Positions 17,409 to 25,374 of a stretch of 64,000 nucleotides of DNA are shown piece after piece. Source of the DNA: Arthrobacter agilis. Lineage in GTDB: Bacteria; Actinomycetota; Actinomycetes; Actinomycetales; Micrococcaceae. Where the stretch lies: contig NZ_NFSC01000030.1 of the NCBI RefSeq assembly GCF_002157505.1, forward strand, positions 248,001-312,000, read 5' to 3'. Below the pieces are notes generated by a model. It saw only the letters and a program-made list of their open reading frames with translations. It searched no databases and had not been told where the DNA came from. Made by a program: the position numbers and the translations under genes. Each line of letters starts with the position of its first letter. Position 1 is the stretch's first letter.

Positions 17409-17459
17409 GTTGCCTCCTTGTAAGGGCCCGTCGTTGGGATTGGAACGAGAGTACACGCT

Positions 17460-17482
17460 AAAACTGAGTGTTACTAGGTTTT
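17460..17482. promoter_or_regulatory. Candidate TetR operator
   Basis: A 23-bp imperfect palindrome with half-sites AAAACnnAGT and ACTnnGTTTT lies in the 113-bp gap between the MFS/GH3 operon and the divergent TetR gene. Sixteen of 23 positions are symmetric. Its place between both starts suits a site that controls both directions. Confidence 0.5.
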
Positions 17483-17521
17483 TACGCGTCGACGTGCGCT
17501 GGCGACTCCTAGACTGGGTCG

Positions 17522-18109
17522 GTGACTACACGAGGACTACGGGGACCGTACGCAAAAGGGGAAGAGCGACGACGGACGATCGTGCAGACGGCGACGGACG
17601 TCTTCGCCACGGAAGGCTTCGAGGGTGCGGCGCTCAAGCACGTAGCGGAGCTCGTCGGTGTCCGGGAGGCGACACTCTTCCACTACTTCAGCAGCAAGCA
17701 GGAGCTGCAGCAGGCAGTCCTGGCCGAGCGTGACGAGCGGGCGCGTGAACTGATGGGCGAGACGCAGGTCAGCGTGGATGACCTCCCTGCTGTCGCCGAG
17801 CGGAACGAGCAGCAGCCGGGGCTGACGGCGCTCTATGCGGTGGCGTCGGCGACCGCCCATGACGCGTCTCACGCGTCCCATCAGTACTTCCGTGAGCGTT
17901 ACGAGATGCTGGTACGCGAAATGGCCCGGGAGGTGGCTGAGCGCCAGCGGTCGGGTGAGTACCGCGCGGATATCGACCCCCAGTGGGCGGCGCGCCTGCT
18001 CATCGGGGTTTTCGACGGCATCCAGGTGCAATGGCTCTACGACAAGGGCGTGAGCATGCAGGAGGGATTGCGGCAGGCGATCGCGCTGTTTAAGGCGCCG
18101 GAGGCTTAG
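17522..18109 (+). CDS. TetR family transcriptional regulator
   Basis: The 195-residue protein has a TetR_N helix-turn-helix at about residues 16-62 (RRTIVQTATDVFATEGFEGA, then VGVREATLFHYFSSKQEL). The C-terminal ligand domain is helical and resembles TetR_C regions with an HDASHASHQYFRERYEML helix and a final FDGIQVQWLYDKGV helix. It starts with GTG at 17522. It is divergent from the MFS/beta-glucosidase operon and probably represses it until a glucoside or aglycone binds, using the palindrome at 17460-17482. Confidence 0.88.
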   Translation: MTTRGLRGPYAKGEERRRTIVQTATDVFATEGFEGAALKHVAELVGVREATLFHYFSSKQELQQAVLAERDERARELMGETQVSVDDLPAVAERNEQQPGLTALYAVASATAHDASHASHQYFRERYEMLVREMAREVAERQRSGEYRADIDPQWAARLLIGVFDGIQVQWLYDKGVSMQEGLRQAIALFKAPEA

Positions 18110-18113
18110 TTTC

Positions 18114-19130
18114 CTACTTCACCCGGCGTCGTTCGATCCAGGCGAGCAGGCCGGTAACCGCCGACTCGAGCGTTCCCAGAACGTCTGCCGGAGTCTCCTC
18201 GATGGAGTCCTCGGGCCGATCCAGGCCGAGCCACTCGCGCAGCTCGCACTCGCTGACGGCGCGGATGGTCTGGCCCGCACCGATGTACTGGAGCGCCTTC
18301 CGCTCCTTGCCGCTACCCGGTGTCAGAAAGACCGTGCGTCGGCTGGCATCCTCCTGGCCGACGACGAGCATCGTGGTCTTCTTCGTGACGTTGTTGGCCG
18401 GCGTCGCTCCGGCGGCAGCGATCCGGTCCATCGCTTCCTCGCGCGTCAGGGTTGCGAGGTCCCCTGTGAACGCCACGATCTGGCCATGAAGGGGGTTCGA
18501 CGGGTCAGCCTGACCATCCGCCTGGGGAAGTTCGGCGAGGGTCGGGGTCCTGGCGTAGCGGTGGGAACCGGTCGACGACGTCGGCTTCTTCGCCGGCCAG
18601 AGCAGGTCCAGCGAGTGGAGTGCATGCTTCTGAGCGATGGCGACGACGGCGGCCGCGCAGATCTCGGCATCGCTACCGGCATCGTGATGCTGGAACGCGC
18701 CGAGCCCCAGAGCTCTCGCGACGTCCGGCAGCTTGTTCTGCTCGAGGTCGAGGAGGCGACGGGCGAGGTCGACGGAGCAGTGGAAGGAGTTCCCGGGCAC
18801 CGTCAGGCCCGACTCCGCGCACGCACCGCGCAGCACCGAGCGGTCGAAGGACGCGTTGTGGGCGATGAATCGGTCGTCGCCGGCAAATACCAGGATGCGC
18901 TGCAGGCTCTCGGTCCACGAGGGTGCTCTCTGCACGTCGGCAGGGCGGATGCCGTGGACGGCGATGTTCATGGAAGAGAATTCGCTGACGGAGTGCGGGG
19001 GCTTGATCAGCCACGATGCGGTATCGACGACGACGCCGTTCCTGACCTTCGCCAGACCGACGGCGCAGACCGAGCCGCGCTTGCTGTTCGCCGTCTCGAA
19101 GTCGATCGCGGTGAAGTTGAGACCCTGCAC
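18114..19130 (-). CDS. DEDDh 3'-5' exonuclease with BRCT domain
   Basis: The 338-residue protein starts with a DnaQ-like exonuclease domain. Exo I is AIDFETA (D10, E12), Exo II lies around RFIAHNASFDRSVL, and Exo III is the FQHHDAGSDAEICA segment with the DEDDh histidine and aspartate. A linker follows, then a BRCT domain (about residues 215-300: LHGQIVAFTGDLATLTREEAMDRI through TTMLVVGQ). This fusion matches the actinobacterial DNA polymerase III epsilon-like exonucleases thought to act in DNA repair. It is convergent with the TetR gene, four bases apart. Confidence 0.9.
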   Translation of the reverse strand: MQGLNFTAIDFETANSKRGSVCAVGLAKVRNGVVVDTASWLIKPPHSVSEFSSMNIAVHGIRPADVQRAPSWTESLQRILVFAGDDRFIAHNASFDRSVLRGACAESGLTVPGNSFHCSVDLARRLLDLEQNKLPDVARALGLGAFQHHDAGSDAEICAAAVVAIAQKHALHSLDLLWPAKKPTSSTGSHRYARTPTLAELPQADGQADPSNPLHGQIVAFTGDLATLTREEAMDRIAAAGATPANNVTKKTTMLVVGQEDASRRTVFLTPGSGKERKALQYIGAGQTIRAVSECELREWLGLDRPEDSIEETPADVLGTLESAVTGLLAWIERRRVK

Positions 19131-19303
19131 TGTTCCCCCTGAGGCTGTCGCCGCTCATTCGCGGCCCTGCTCAGCCTATCGGCCCGTCCCGGGCAGGCTG
19201 TCGCCCGCCGGTTCACGCAGTGTGCAAATCCTGAGGCAATCCTGCCTCCAACCGGGCGGACGAACCGGTGTGCCGCTGCGCATAGCCCGGTAGATTCGAC
19301 CTA

Positions 19304-19329
19304 CCCGGGCGAGGCTTAGCTCGCCCGGG
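19304..19329. other. GC-rich hairpin between divergent genes
   Basis: A perfect 10-bp stem CCCGGGCGAG (19304-19313) pairs with 19320-19329 around a six-base loop. It lies upstream of the NERD gene, in the gap that separates it from the divergent exonuclease. It has no T-tract and could be a leader structure or a regulator site rather than a terminator. Confidence 0.4.
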
Positions 19330-19372
19330 CCTTCAGGTCCAGGGGGACTCGCATGGCTTCGGGAAGCGGAAC

Positions 19373-20197
19373 ATGAGCGCGGCTGTTCCGCTCGACGGCG
19401 ACGAAGCGTACGTCGAGCCCGAGACGCTCGGGCTGCTCAAGCGGCGAGTCCCCGGCCAGTCCGTCATGGAGGAGCTGCTCGACGGCCACGGCGCGGAGGA
19501 CCCACGCGGACCGCTGGCACGGGTTTTCGGTGTCCGCCCTCTGAGTCCTGACAGGATCCCCTGGTACTGGGGAGCACTCGGGGAGCGTGCGGTGGGTCGC
19601 ACCCTTGCCTCGCTGGGGCCGGAGTGGACCGTGCTGCACGCCGTCCCGGTCGGTGAGAAATCGTCAGACATCGACCACGTGGTCATCGGCCCGACAGGCA
19701 TCTTCACGATCAACACGAAGCGGCATCCCGGCCAGAACGTCTGGACTGCGAAGGGCACGTTCATGGTCGCCGGGACGAGATACCCCTACGTCCGCAACTC
19801 CGAGCACGAGGCAGCCCGGGCAGGGAAGCTGCTCTCCGCCGCTATCCGGCAAAATGTTCCTACCTCGGCCGCGATCGTCGTTGTGGGAGCACGTCAGGTC
19901 ACCGTGAAGGAGAAGCACCGGTCCGTGGCGGTGCTGCGCCAGGACCAGCTCCTGCGGTGGATCACGCGGCGTCCGGTCATCTACACCGAGCAGCAGGTCG
20001 CCCTCCTGTCGGCGGCTGCGGCGCAGCCATCGACCTGGCGGCGGACCGCGCCCGTGCTGCGGGACCCGGCCGACATCGTCGGGCCCTTTGAAGCATTGCA
20101 CCGGTTGGTGGAACAGGCACGAGGACGGCGGATCGGCTGGCTTCTCGCGGTGCCCGCGACGTTCTTCGCGTCGGCCGTGGGCATCCTGCCCCTCTGA
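19373..20197 (+). CDS. NERD (nuclease-related) domain protein
   Basis: The 274-residue protein carries a NERD domain from about residue 66 to 175: WGALGERAVGRTLASL, the acidic DIDHVVIGPTGIFTINTKRH motif and a VPTSAAIVVVG strand. In this PD-(D/E)XK-related fold, D98 or D100 and the TK segment take the catalytic or metal positions; the usual ExK is replaced by NTK, as in many NERD proteins. A final hydrophobic helix (WLLAVPATFFASAVGILPL) could anchor it to the membrane. It is the first of three adjacent plus-strand genes with nucleic-acid-related domains. Role unknown. Confidence 0.8.
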   Translation: MSAAVPLDGDEAYVEPETLGLLKRRVPGQSVMEELLDGHGAEDPRGPLARVFGVRPLSPDRIPWYWGALGERAVGRTLASLGPEWTVLHAVPVGEKSSDIDHVVIGPTGIFTINTKRHPGQNVWTAKGTFMVAGTRYPYVRNSEHEAARAGKLLSAAIRQNVPTSAAIVVVGARQVTVKEKHRSVAVLRQDQLLRWITRRPVIYTEQQVALLSAAAAQPSTWRRTAPVLRDPADIVGPFEALHRLVEQARGRRIGWLLAVPATFFASAVGILPL

Positions 20198-20248
20198 GCT
20201 GCTGCCATTTAGATTCCCGCTGATCGTCGCACCCACCCGGAAGATACC

Positions 20249-21451
20249 GTGCTTCATTTCCCCTCGAGTAGTACTGCTGCCCACACGGCGGCCCCCGTCG
20301 ATGTGCATCGCCTGCACCAACTTCTGGGCGACCACATTTGGGCTTTCAGTAACTGCCGCGTTGACGCGCCAGGGCTGCAAGTCGCCGAAGTGGACTGGCT
20401 TTTCTACAATTCCGTCAAGGGGACCTTCATCCTCAGCGAATGGAAGCGGTACCCGGCTCCGGTGTCCCAGGTGATGGATGAGGGCAAGCCGTGGGTTTTG
20501 CGGAACGGAACCGAGGTCCCGAACCCGGTAGAACAAGCACGTAAACAACTCGATGCGGTGCGCTGGGTTGTCCGCTTCAAAGTCGCGACGGAGCACTTTC
20601 CGTTCGTAGGTCAGCAGGCGATCAACCCCTACCTGAGTGTGTACTCTCCGCAGGTTGGTCCCACGACCCGAGAAGAACGGTTGCGATTCGGAGCGGTCCA
20701 CGGGTCCCTCGAGGAACTGGTCGAGACCATTGAACGGCGGTACTCCCCTGACCCCCTCGTGGTCCCAACGGAGGCGGGGAGAATGCTGTTGGCCGAGGCA
20801 TTGGCCGACCATTTCCGATGCTCGATTTCTAACGCCGTCCGTAAAAAGATCGCACCTCCGGTTCCCGTCGCGCAGAATCCGCAAGTGAGGATCGCGGCCA
20901 TTCACCGCGAATTGGCCGCGCTCCATCTCGAACTCGCCGCACTCGTCGACTCGTGGTCTGCTTTGGCCGCGACACCGGTCACGCTCACGCCCGAACTCGT
21001 GGCCAAGCCGTCGACAGCAGCACCGATGCCTGCTTCCAAGCCTTCGACGGTTGCGTTGATCGCTGCACCCAAGTCGCCTGCAGTAGCGCTCCTCACTGCA
21101 CCCGTTCCTCAGAAGGCAGCACTACCTGTCTCCGCACCAGCTAAGAAGACGTCACCCGTCAACGGACACCTGCAGCATCACGTCATCAAGCACGTTCCGT
21201 CGAAAGCGGCTGGGCCGGATCACGTGCGGGCTGCCTTCCTCGCAGCACTGCAGGACGGGCAGTTGCGCAAGAGCGGTGTCCATGTCGGGCAGTTCGGCAG
21301 CCTCGTGGGCCAGCGTCTCGAGGGGAATCGCAACCTCGCAAGTCTCGCACTGGGCAGTCTCGTGAAGTGGTGCCTAGCGCAGGCGGCTGCTGCCGGGATA
21401 GCTGCCGCGAAAGATGCCGCTGATCCGTCCATCGTCAGGTTGAAGGGATAG
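20249..21451 (+). CDS. NERD-like nuclease-fold protein with variable linker and helical tail
   Basis: The 400-residue protein has an N-terminal domain (about 20-150) that looks like a diverged NERD/PD-(D/E)XK nuclease. VAEVDWLFYN supplies an acidic residue and FILSEWKRYP a clear ExK. A 120-residue linker follows, rich in Ala, Pro, Thr and Lys with a KPSTxA-type repeat. The last 80 residues (RAAFLAALQDGQLRKSGVHV to LGSLVKWCLAQAAAAGI) form a compact helical domain that faintly resembles LOTUS/OST-HTH winged helices. The GTG start lacks a strong RBS. It lies between a NERD gene and an S1-like gene, so a joint function is plausible but not shown. Confidence 0.6.
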   Translation: MLHFPSSSTAAHTAAPVDVHRLHQLLGDHIWAFSNCRVDAPGLQVAEVDWLFYNSVKGTFILSEWKRYPAPVSQVMDEGKPWVLRNGTEVPNPVEQARKQLDAVRWVVRFKVATEHFPFVGQQAINPYLSVYSPQVGPTTREERLRFGAVHGSLEELVETIERRYSPDPLVVPTEAGRMLLAEALADHFRCSISNAVRKKIAPPVPVAQNPQVRIAAIHRELAALHLELAALVDSWSALAATPVTLTPELVAKPSTAAPMPASKPSTVALIAAPKSPAVALLTAPVPQKAALPVSAPAKKTSPVNGHLQHHVIKHVPSKAAGPDHVRAAFLAALQDGQLRKSGVHVGQFGSLVGQRLEGNRNLASLALGSLVKWCLAQAAAAGIAAAKDAADPSIVRLKG

Positions 21452-21621
21452 CGGAGACTGCCACCAGTGTCGCGACCACCAGCGGCGCCTGATGCGCCTT
21501 TAGCTCAAACACGCTTCGCCGACCTGTGACGAGATCAGGGTTCAAAGTTGGCAGCACCATTTCAGACAATAACTGTCACCGAGCTTCATTACGCTCACCT
21601 GACCGGGAAGGAGGAGACGCA

Positions 21622-23436
21622 ATGCCGGCACGAAAGCGACATCGCGTGAGTAGGGGTGTAACAGGCACGGCGCTTCCTCCGCGCTCGGCCCCAGACCGCC
21701 CTACCTTCCATCGGCTGACGGAGGCATCCGGCGCAACCGAGCTCGCTGAACTCCTGTTGGATCCACAGCGCCAACATCCTGTGGTGGTCGTCTCGCAGTG
21801 GAAGTTCAAGGGCGATGATGCCGTGGACGTCCAAGACCTGGCTAGCAAGCTGGGCGATGACGCGGACCTGTGGATCGTGCCGAATGGGCCAGTCACCAGG
21901 GCCCTCGCCGAACTCCTGCCACCTGAGACAGAGGCTTTCCGGGACGCTCTCCGTGTGTATCCCACGCACCTAGGTTGGACGGACGACCCTTACCAAAGTC
22001 CGCTGCACATTCTGGAGACGCCTGCTGACGTCCGGCCCGCCGTAGCGCGGGTCCTTCAAGAGGTCGAGGATCTTGCGTCCTCGAGGCACTGGGCTCAGTC
22101 CAGACAACAAGCCCGAGACACCACAACAACCACGGTGCGAAAGGGAACAGTACAGGCTTTCATCGCAGAAGGGTCCCGCGCAGTTATTGAACTAGATGAT
22201 GGCGGCCAAGCCATGGTGTGCCAGGAAGAACTCGTGCCGGAGATTCCGGTGTCCTGGCTGTTGTCCCCCGGGCAGCGCGTTGTCGGCGTCGTCGAGCCCG
22301 CAGTCAACCGGATGCGCTGCGAGTTGCTCGAAGTCCCTAGCCTTGCTGCCCATTACCCGAAAGGCTCCCTCGCCCTCGGTCTCGTGACGTCGCTCAACAC
22401 GACCAGTGCGGAGGTCATGCTCTACCCGGGCATGACGTTTGCGCTGGCCGTCGGGGCTATTTCGACGAACGAGATGGACACCGTTGAGGACCTCCTGTCG
22501 CCGGGCGAGGCCGTTGTCGTTCGTGTCGGCCGCGACGCAGGTCGGGTTCAACTCACCATGCTGGACATTGATGACGATGAACCGGTAATTCCGGCTCCCG
22601 TTCTTGTCGCTGAGGGAACACCTTGGCTCGAATTCGGCCGCAACCTCAATCCTGCTCCGGACGAACCCGCGCCTGCTCCTGATCTTGGTGGCAGCACCGA
22701 GTTGATGCCGGCGATTTCCAAGGTGAGGCGCGGCACCGCCCTGCGCGACACCCAGCTGGCGCTGGAGAGCGCAAGGGCTGAAATCATGACGCTCCGCGAG
22801 GAACGCCTGAGGCTCAGTAGCAACACACCGGACAGCACGGCTATCCGTACACAGGCGGCAGTGGATGGCGAAGCTCTCGCTCGCCTCGGAACCGAGCTGG
22901 GCCGCGTCGAACGACGTAATCAGCAGCTGACGGAACAGGTTGCGCACCTCAACGAGCAGCTCGCGAGGCTCAGGAGAAAACGTCGTCCACTCCGGGCCGG
23001 CGAGGGAAGGCAATCAGCCTCTCCGGCCTTCCTCACTGCCAACGAGCAGGTCCAACATGATCTTTACTTAGCGTGGGTTGAGCGGGTTCCGGCTACAGAA
23101 AAGGAGGCGCACCCGCTCGGCGAGTACCGCTTCGGCGACGAATTCGCGGCTTCCCTCAACCTGCTCCCTGTAGACAAGAAGCAGAAAGCACTGAAGGCCG
23201 TCGTCGATCTCCTTTCGGCGTTGCCCGGTGCCCTCCGCGCACGAGATGCTCATGTTCTCCGCACCTCGCCCGCCGGTGATGCGCCTCCGGTGACGCGAGC
23301 GGGAGGATCGGAGACTTGCTGGCGACTGAGCGTAGAGCTGGGAGTCGAGGCAGCCCGGCGGCTGCACTACTGGAAGTGCTCCGACGGAGTCATCGAACTG
23401 TCGCGCGTGGTCGTGCATGAGGACTTCAAGCCCTGA
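21622..23436 (+). CDS. Unknown protein with S1-like segments, coiled coil and RelE-like C-terminus
   Basis: The 604-residue product is multi-domain. Residues 50-130 form an alpha/beta segment (HPVVVVSQWKFKGDDAVDVQ) of unknown type. Residues 173-260 hold one or two beta-rich S1-like modules (VRKGTVQAFIAEGSRAVIEL). A charged coiled coil covers about 400-475. The C-terminal 110 residues (EYRFGDEFAASLNLLP to HYWKCSDGVIELSRVVVHED) resemble RelE/HigB-type RNases or their fold. The ATG at 21622 has AAGGAGG upstream and is preferred over the open extension from 21526. An RNA-related role is inferred; the family is not one I can name. Confidence 0.65.
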   Translation: MPARKRHRVSRGVTGTALPPRSAPDRPTFHRLTEASGATELAELLLDPQRQHPVVVVSQWKFKGDDAVDVQDLASKLGDDADLWIVPNGPVTRALAELLPPETEAFRDALRVYPTHLGWTDDPYQSPLHILETPADVRPAVARVLQEVEDLASSRHWAQSRQQARDTTTTTVRKGTVQAFIAEGSRAVIELDDGGQAMVCQEELVPEIPVSWLLSPGQRVVGVVEPAVNRMRCELLEVPSLAAHYPKGSLALGLVTSLNTTSAEVMLYPGMTFALAVGAISTNEMDTVEDLLSPGEAVVVRVGRDAGRVQLTMLDIDDDEPVIPAPVLVAEGTPWLEFGRNLNPAPDEPAPAPDLGGSTELMPAISKVRRGTALRDTQLALESARAEIMTLREERLRLSSNTPDSTAIRTQAAVDGEALARLGTELGRVERRNQQLTEQVAHLNEQLARLRRKRRPLRAGEGRQSASPAFLTANEQVQHDLYLAWVERVPATEKEAHPLGEYRFGDEFAASLNLLPVDKKQKALKAVVDLLSALPGALRARDAHVLRTSPAGDAPPVTRAGGSETCWRLSVELGVEAARRLHYWKCSDGVIELSRVVVHEDFKP

Positions 23437-23458
23437 CGATAGGTCCCGCAGGTGGGCC

Positions 23459-24019
23459 TTACGCCGCCTCCAGATCTCCGTATGAGGCCTGAATGAGGTC
23501 AAAGAACGCGAAAGACACCTCTTCACGTTGATTCTCTGCCTCCAGCTGATCCTGCAACCTCTGCAACAGCTCGCAGACGTGGTCCCAGTCGTCCGTCAGG
23601 AGGTCCTCTCCCGGGCGAAAAAGGCTCCCTCCATCGTCTTCATTGATGCTTTCTGACAGAAGAGCGTCGGACAACGCCGACAGGATGACGATCGCGGCAC
23701 GCACACCGAAGACCTGCGACACCTCGTGTGCGCGGAGGCCCGCTCCGCAATAGCTGATGACAGTCCAACCGTCGCACAGCGGCATGCTGGCCAACTCCTG
23801 CTTGGTCAGCCCCGTCTCCTCCAAGGGAACGGTGATTCCGCCCATCACATAGCGAAAGTCGGCGGCATAACCGGAACCGAGTGGTGCGTTGGTCACCTGC
23901 GATGCGATGGCGGGGTACAACGTGACGTCGAGCAATGGAAGCCCATGCTCATCCTCCCCCTGAACGCAGAGCTCGATAGCGAAGGCACCGTCGATATACG
24001 TGGATTCCTGCTTGTTCAT
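23459..24019 (-). CDS. Hypothetical protein
   Basis: A 186-residue acidic cytoplasmic protein without signal peptide or membrane helix. It starts with a beta-rich part (YIDGAFAIELCVQGEDEHGL and PLLDVTLYPAI) and ends with two long helices (DDWDHVCELLQRLQDQLEAE and FAFFDLIQASYGDLEAA). I do not recognise the family. AAGGAG sits nine bases before the ATG at 24019. A good promoter at 24155-24184 and a terminator-like hairpin at 24047-24081 lie in its leader, which suggests control by attenuation. It is convergent with the S1/RelE-like gene, 22 bases apart. Confidence 0.72.
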   Translation of the reverse strand: MNKQESTYIDGAFAIELCVQGEDEHGLPLLDVTLYPAIASQVTNAPLGSGYAADFRYVMGGITVPLEETGLTKQELASMPLCDGWTVISYCGAGLRAHEVSQVFGVRAAIVILSALSDALLSESINEDDGGSLFRPGEDLLTDDWDHVCELLQRLQDQLEAENQREEVSFAFFDLIQASYGDLEAA

Positions 24020-24046
24020 TGTTCCCAACTCCTTAAAATAGGGCAT

Positions 24047-24081
24047 AAAAAAGACCCTCGACGCGAGAGGCGTCAGGGGTC
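24047..24081 (-). terminator. Terminator-like hairpin in the 5' leader (possible attenuator)
   Basis: On the minus strand, a 12-bp stem with a two-base mismatch (24070-24081 with 24053-24064) and a five-base loop is followed at once by six T residues. It lies between the promoter candidate and the RBS of the gene at 24019, with no gene upstream, so it should end a short transcript or act as an attenuator. Confidence 0.7.
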
Positions 24082-24154
24082 GGGCGAACTTCGTATTCTT
24101 CCTATGATCTACAGTCCGGCAACTTCCGTTACATGAGCAACTGCCGATAGTTCA

Positions 24155-24184
24155 ATTATTCAAGAACTTCCGGGACAGCGTCAA
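24155..24184 (-). promoter_or_regulatory. Sigma70-type promoter candidate
   Basis: On the minus strand TTGACG (24184-24179) and AATAAT (24160-24155) are separated by 18 bases. The predicted start near 24148 gives a leader of about 128 bases to the ATG at 24019, with the terminator-like hairpin in between. The match is unusually good for this GC-rich genome. Confidence 0.55.
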
Positions 24185-24347
24185 CCAGCCACGGCGAAGA
24201 CGCCAGGTTAACTTGACCCTGAGAGTCTAAATCTCTCGTTACCCCTCACAGGAAGTGCCTCGACCACAGAGCGACGCCAGCCGACTCGCGCACTCCTCCC
24301 ACCGGCGCTCCCGGAGCGTGGCGAACTAGTGGTCAGCGAGTCGACGA

Positions 24348-24521
24348 ATGAAGCTATCGAGCACCAGGATTGCTCGTGTCGTACGACGCCGCCCGGGAGC
24401 GGGCGGGCAACTACCAATCGACATCTTCAGCGAAATCTGGATCGAGCGGCTGTATAACCAAGGCCTGTGGATGCACAAGAGCCCTGCCGCAGGCAATCTG
24501 CTCCAGGCGCCGCGGACCTGA
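24348..24521 (+). CDS. Small ORF, possibly a gene remnant
   Basis: A 57-codon ORF (MKLSSTRIARVVRRRPGAGG, then LPIDIFSEIWIERLYNQGLW) has a globular-looking middle segment, but no RBS is visible before its ATG. It lies in the 671-bp gap between 24019 and 24691. It may be a small protein or the tail of a decayed gene. The rest of the gap upstream of it shows nothing clear apart from the leader elements of the gene at 24019. Confidence 0.2.
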   Translation: MKLSSTRIARVVRRRPGAGGQLPIDIFSEIWIERLYNQGLWMHKSPAAGNLLQAPRT

Positions 24522-24690
24522 CAAAGAACTAGTCAGCTTCCGCCGACTCGCTGGCGAGGTCTACTCTGTCTCTTCCAAGTAGGCCTCATCTCAGGACAGC
24601 GTGCCGCGCGGTGCATCGCACGAGCCGAATCATGCACTTCAGATCCATGCCAAGCAACTAACAACAAGTACCAGCGAAAGATCGTTCAAC

Positions 24691-25362
24691 ATGAAGCTCA
24701 ATTCCCTCGCGACAGTCTTTGACAGCTGGATGGACCTGCTTGCAATGGCTTTGTGGCCGCTGCTTGTGCTGTTCGTCTTCCTGGAACTGAAGCCGCAATT
24801 ACTGAATCTAATCCGGCGGGTGCGGAGTGTCGAAGTGAACGGGACCTCCGTGACAGCAAGCTTCCAAGAAGTTGATGCCGCGATCAATGGAGCGATAGCG
24901 CAACTTGTGAAGACCGGCCATACGAATATCCAAGATTTGTCCAATGGCGCAGTGTTGCAATTCCTGCGGCTACTAAAGCAGCGACCTTACGACGCTTCAA
25001 GCCGCAGCATTCGCCCCCTTTTGTGGGTGGATGATCAGCCAAATAACAACCGATATGAGGCAGAAGCCTTGCAGGCGCTGGGCCTAGACATCCACATTGC
25101 TCTTTCTACCGACGAGGCGCTTACGCTGCTTCGCAACAATGTCTACAGCTTGATCATCTCGGACATGTCACGGCCTGGCGATACAAGGGCGGGCTACACC
25201 CTCCTCAAGGAGATTCGCGAGAAGATTGGCAATGTACCTTATGTTATTTACGCTGGCTCGAACGCGCCCGAGCACGTACGAGAGGCACGACTTGCAGGTG
25301 CGGCTGGAAGCACGAACAGGCCGGATGAGCTTTTTGACCTCATTTTGAAGACAATCGCGTAA
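24691..25362 (+). CDS. Membrane-anchored receiver-domain protein
   Basis: The 224-residue protein has one N-terminal transmembrane helix (LLAMALWPLLVLFVFLELKP, 17-36), a 70-residue helical linker and a CheY-like receiver domain from about residue 108. The acidic pair is WVDDQP (D114, D115) and the phospho-acceptor is D158 in IISDMSRPGD. The usual Lys of the last loop (KP) is Arg209 (NRP). No output domain follows. It may sense or relay a signal at the membrane, or be a pseudo-receiver. The ATG at 24691 has a weak RBS; the frame is open from 24601. Base composition is lower in GC than the flanks. Confidence 0.65.
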   Translation: MKLNSLATVFDSWMDLLAMALWPLLVLFVFLELKPQLLNLIRRVRSVEVNGTSVTASFQEVDAAINGAIAQLVKTGHTNIQDLSNGAVLQFLRLLKQRPYDASSRSIRPLLWVDDQPNNNRYEAEALQALGLDIHIALSTDEALTLLRNNVYSLIISDMSRPGDTRAGYTLLKEIREKIGNVPYVIYAGSNAPEHVREARLAGAAGSTNRPDELFDLILKTIA

Positions 25363-25374
25363 GCCTCGGCGGAT

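Noticed and set aside
14109..17423. Open frames of 511 and 578 codons on the plus strand
   Set aside because: They mirror the GH3 and MFS genes, which show clear family motifs; the shadow proteins have none.
24208..24582. Several 70-codon ORFs around 24.2-24.6 kb as genes
   Set aside because: They overlap in different frames, lack RBSs and have biased composition. Only the 57-codon ORF was kept, at low confidence.
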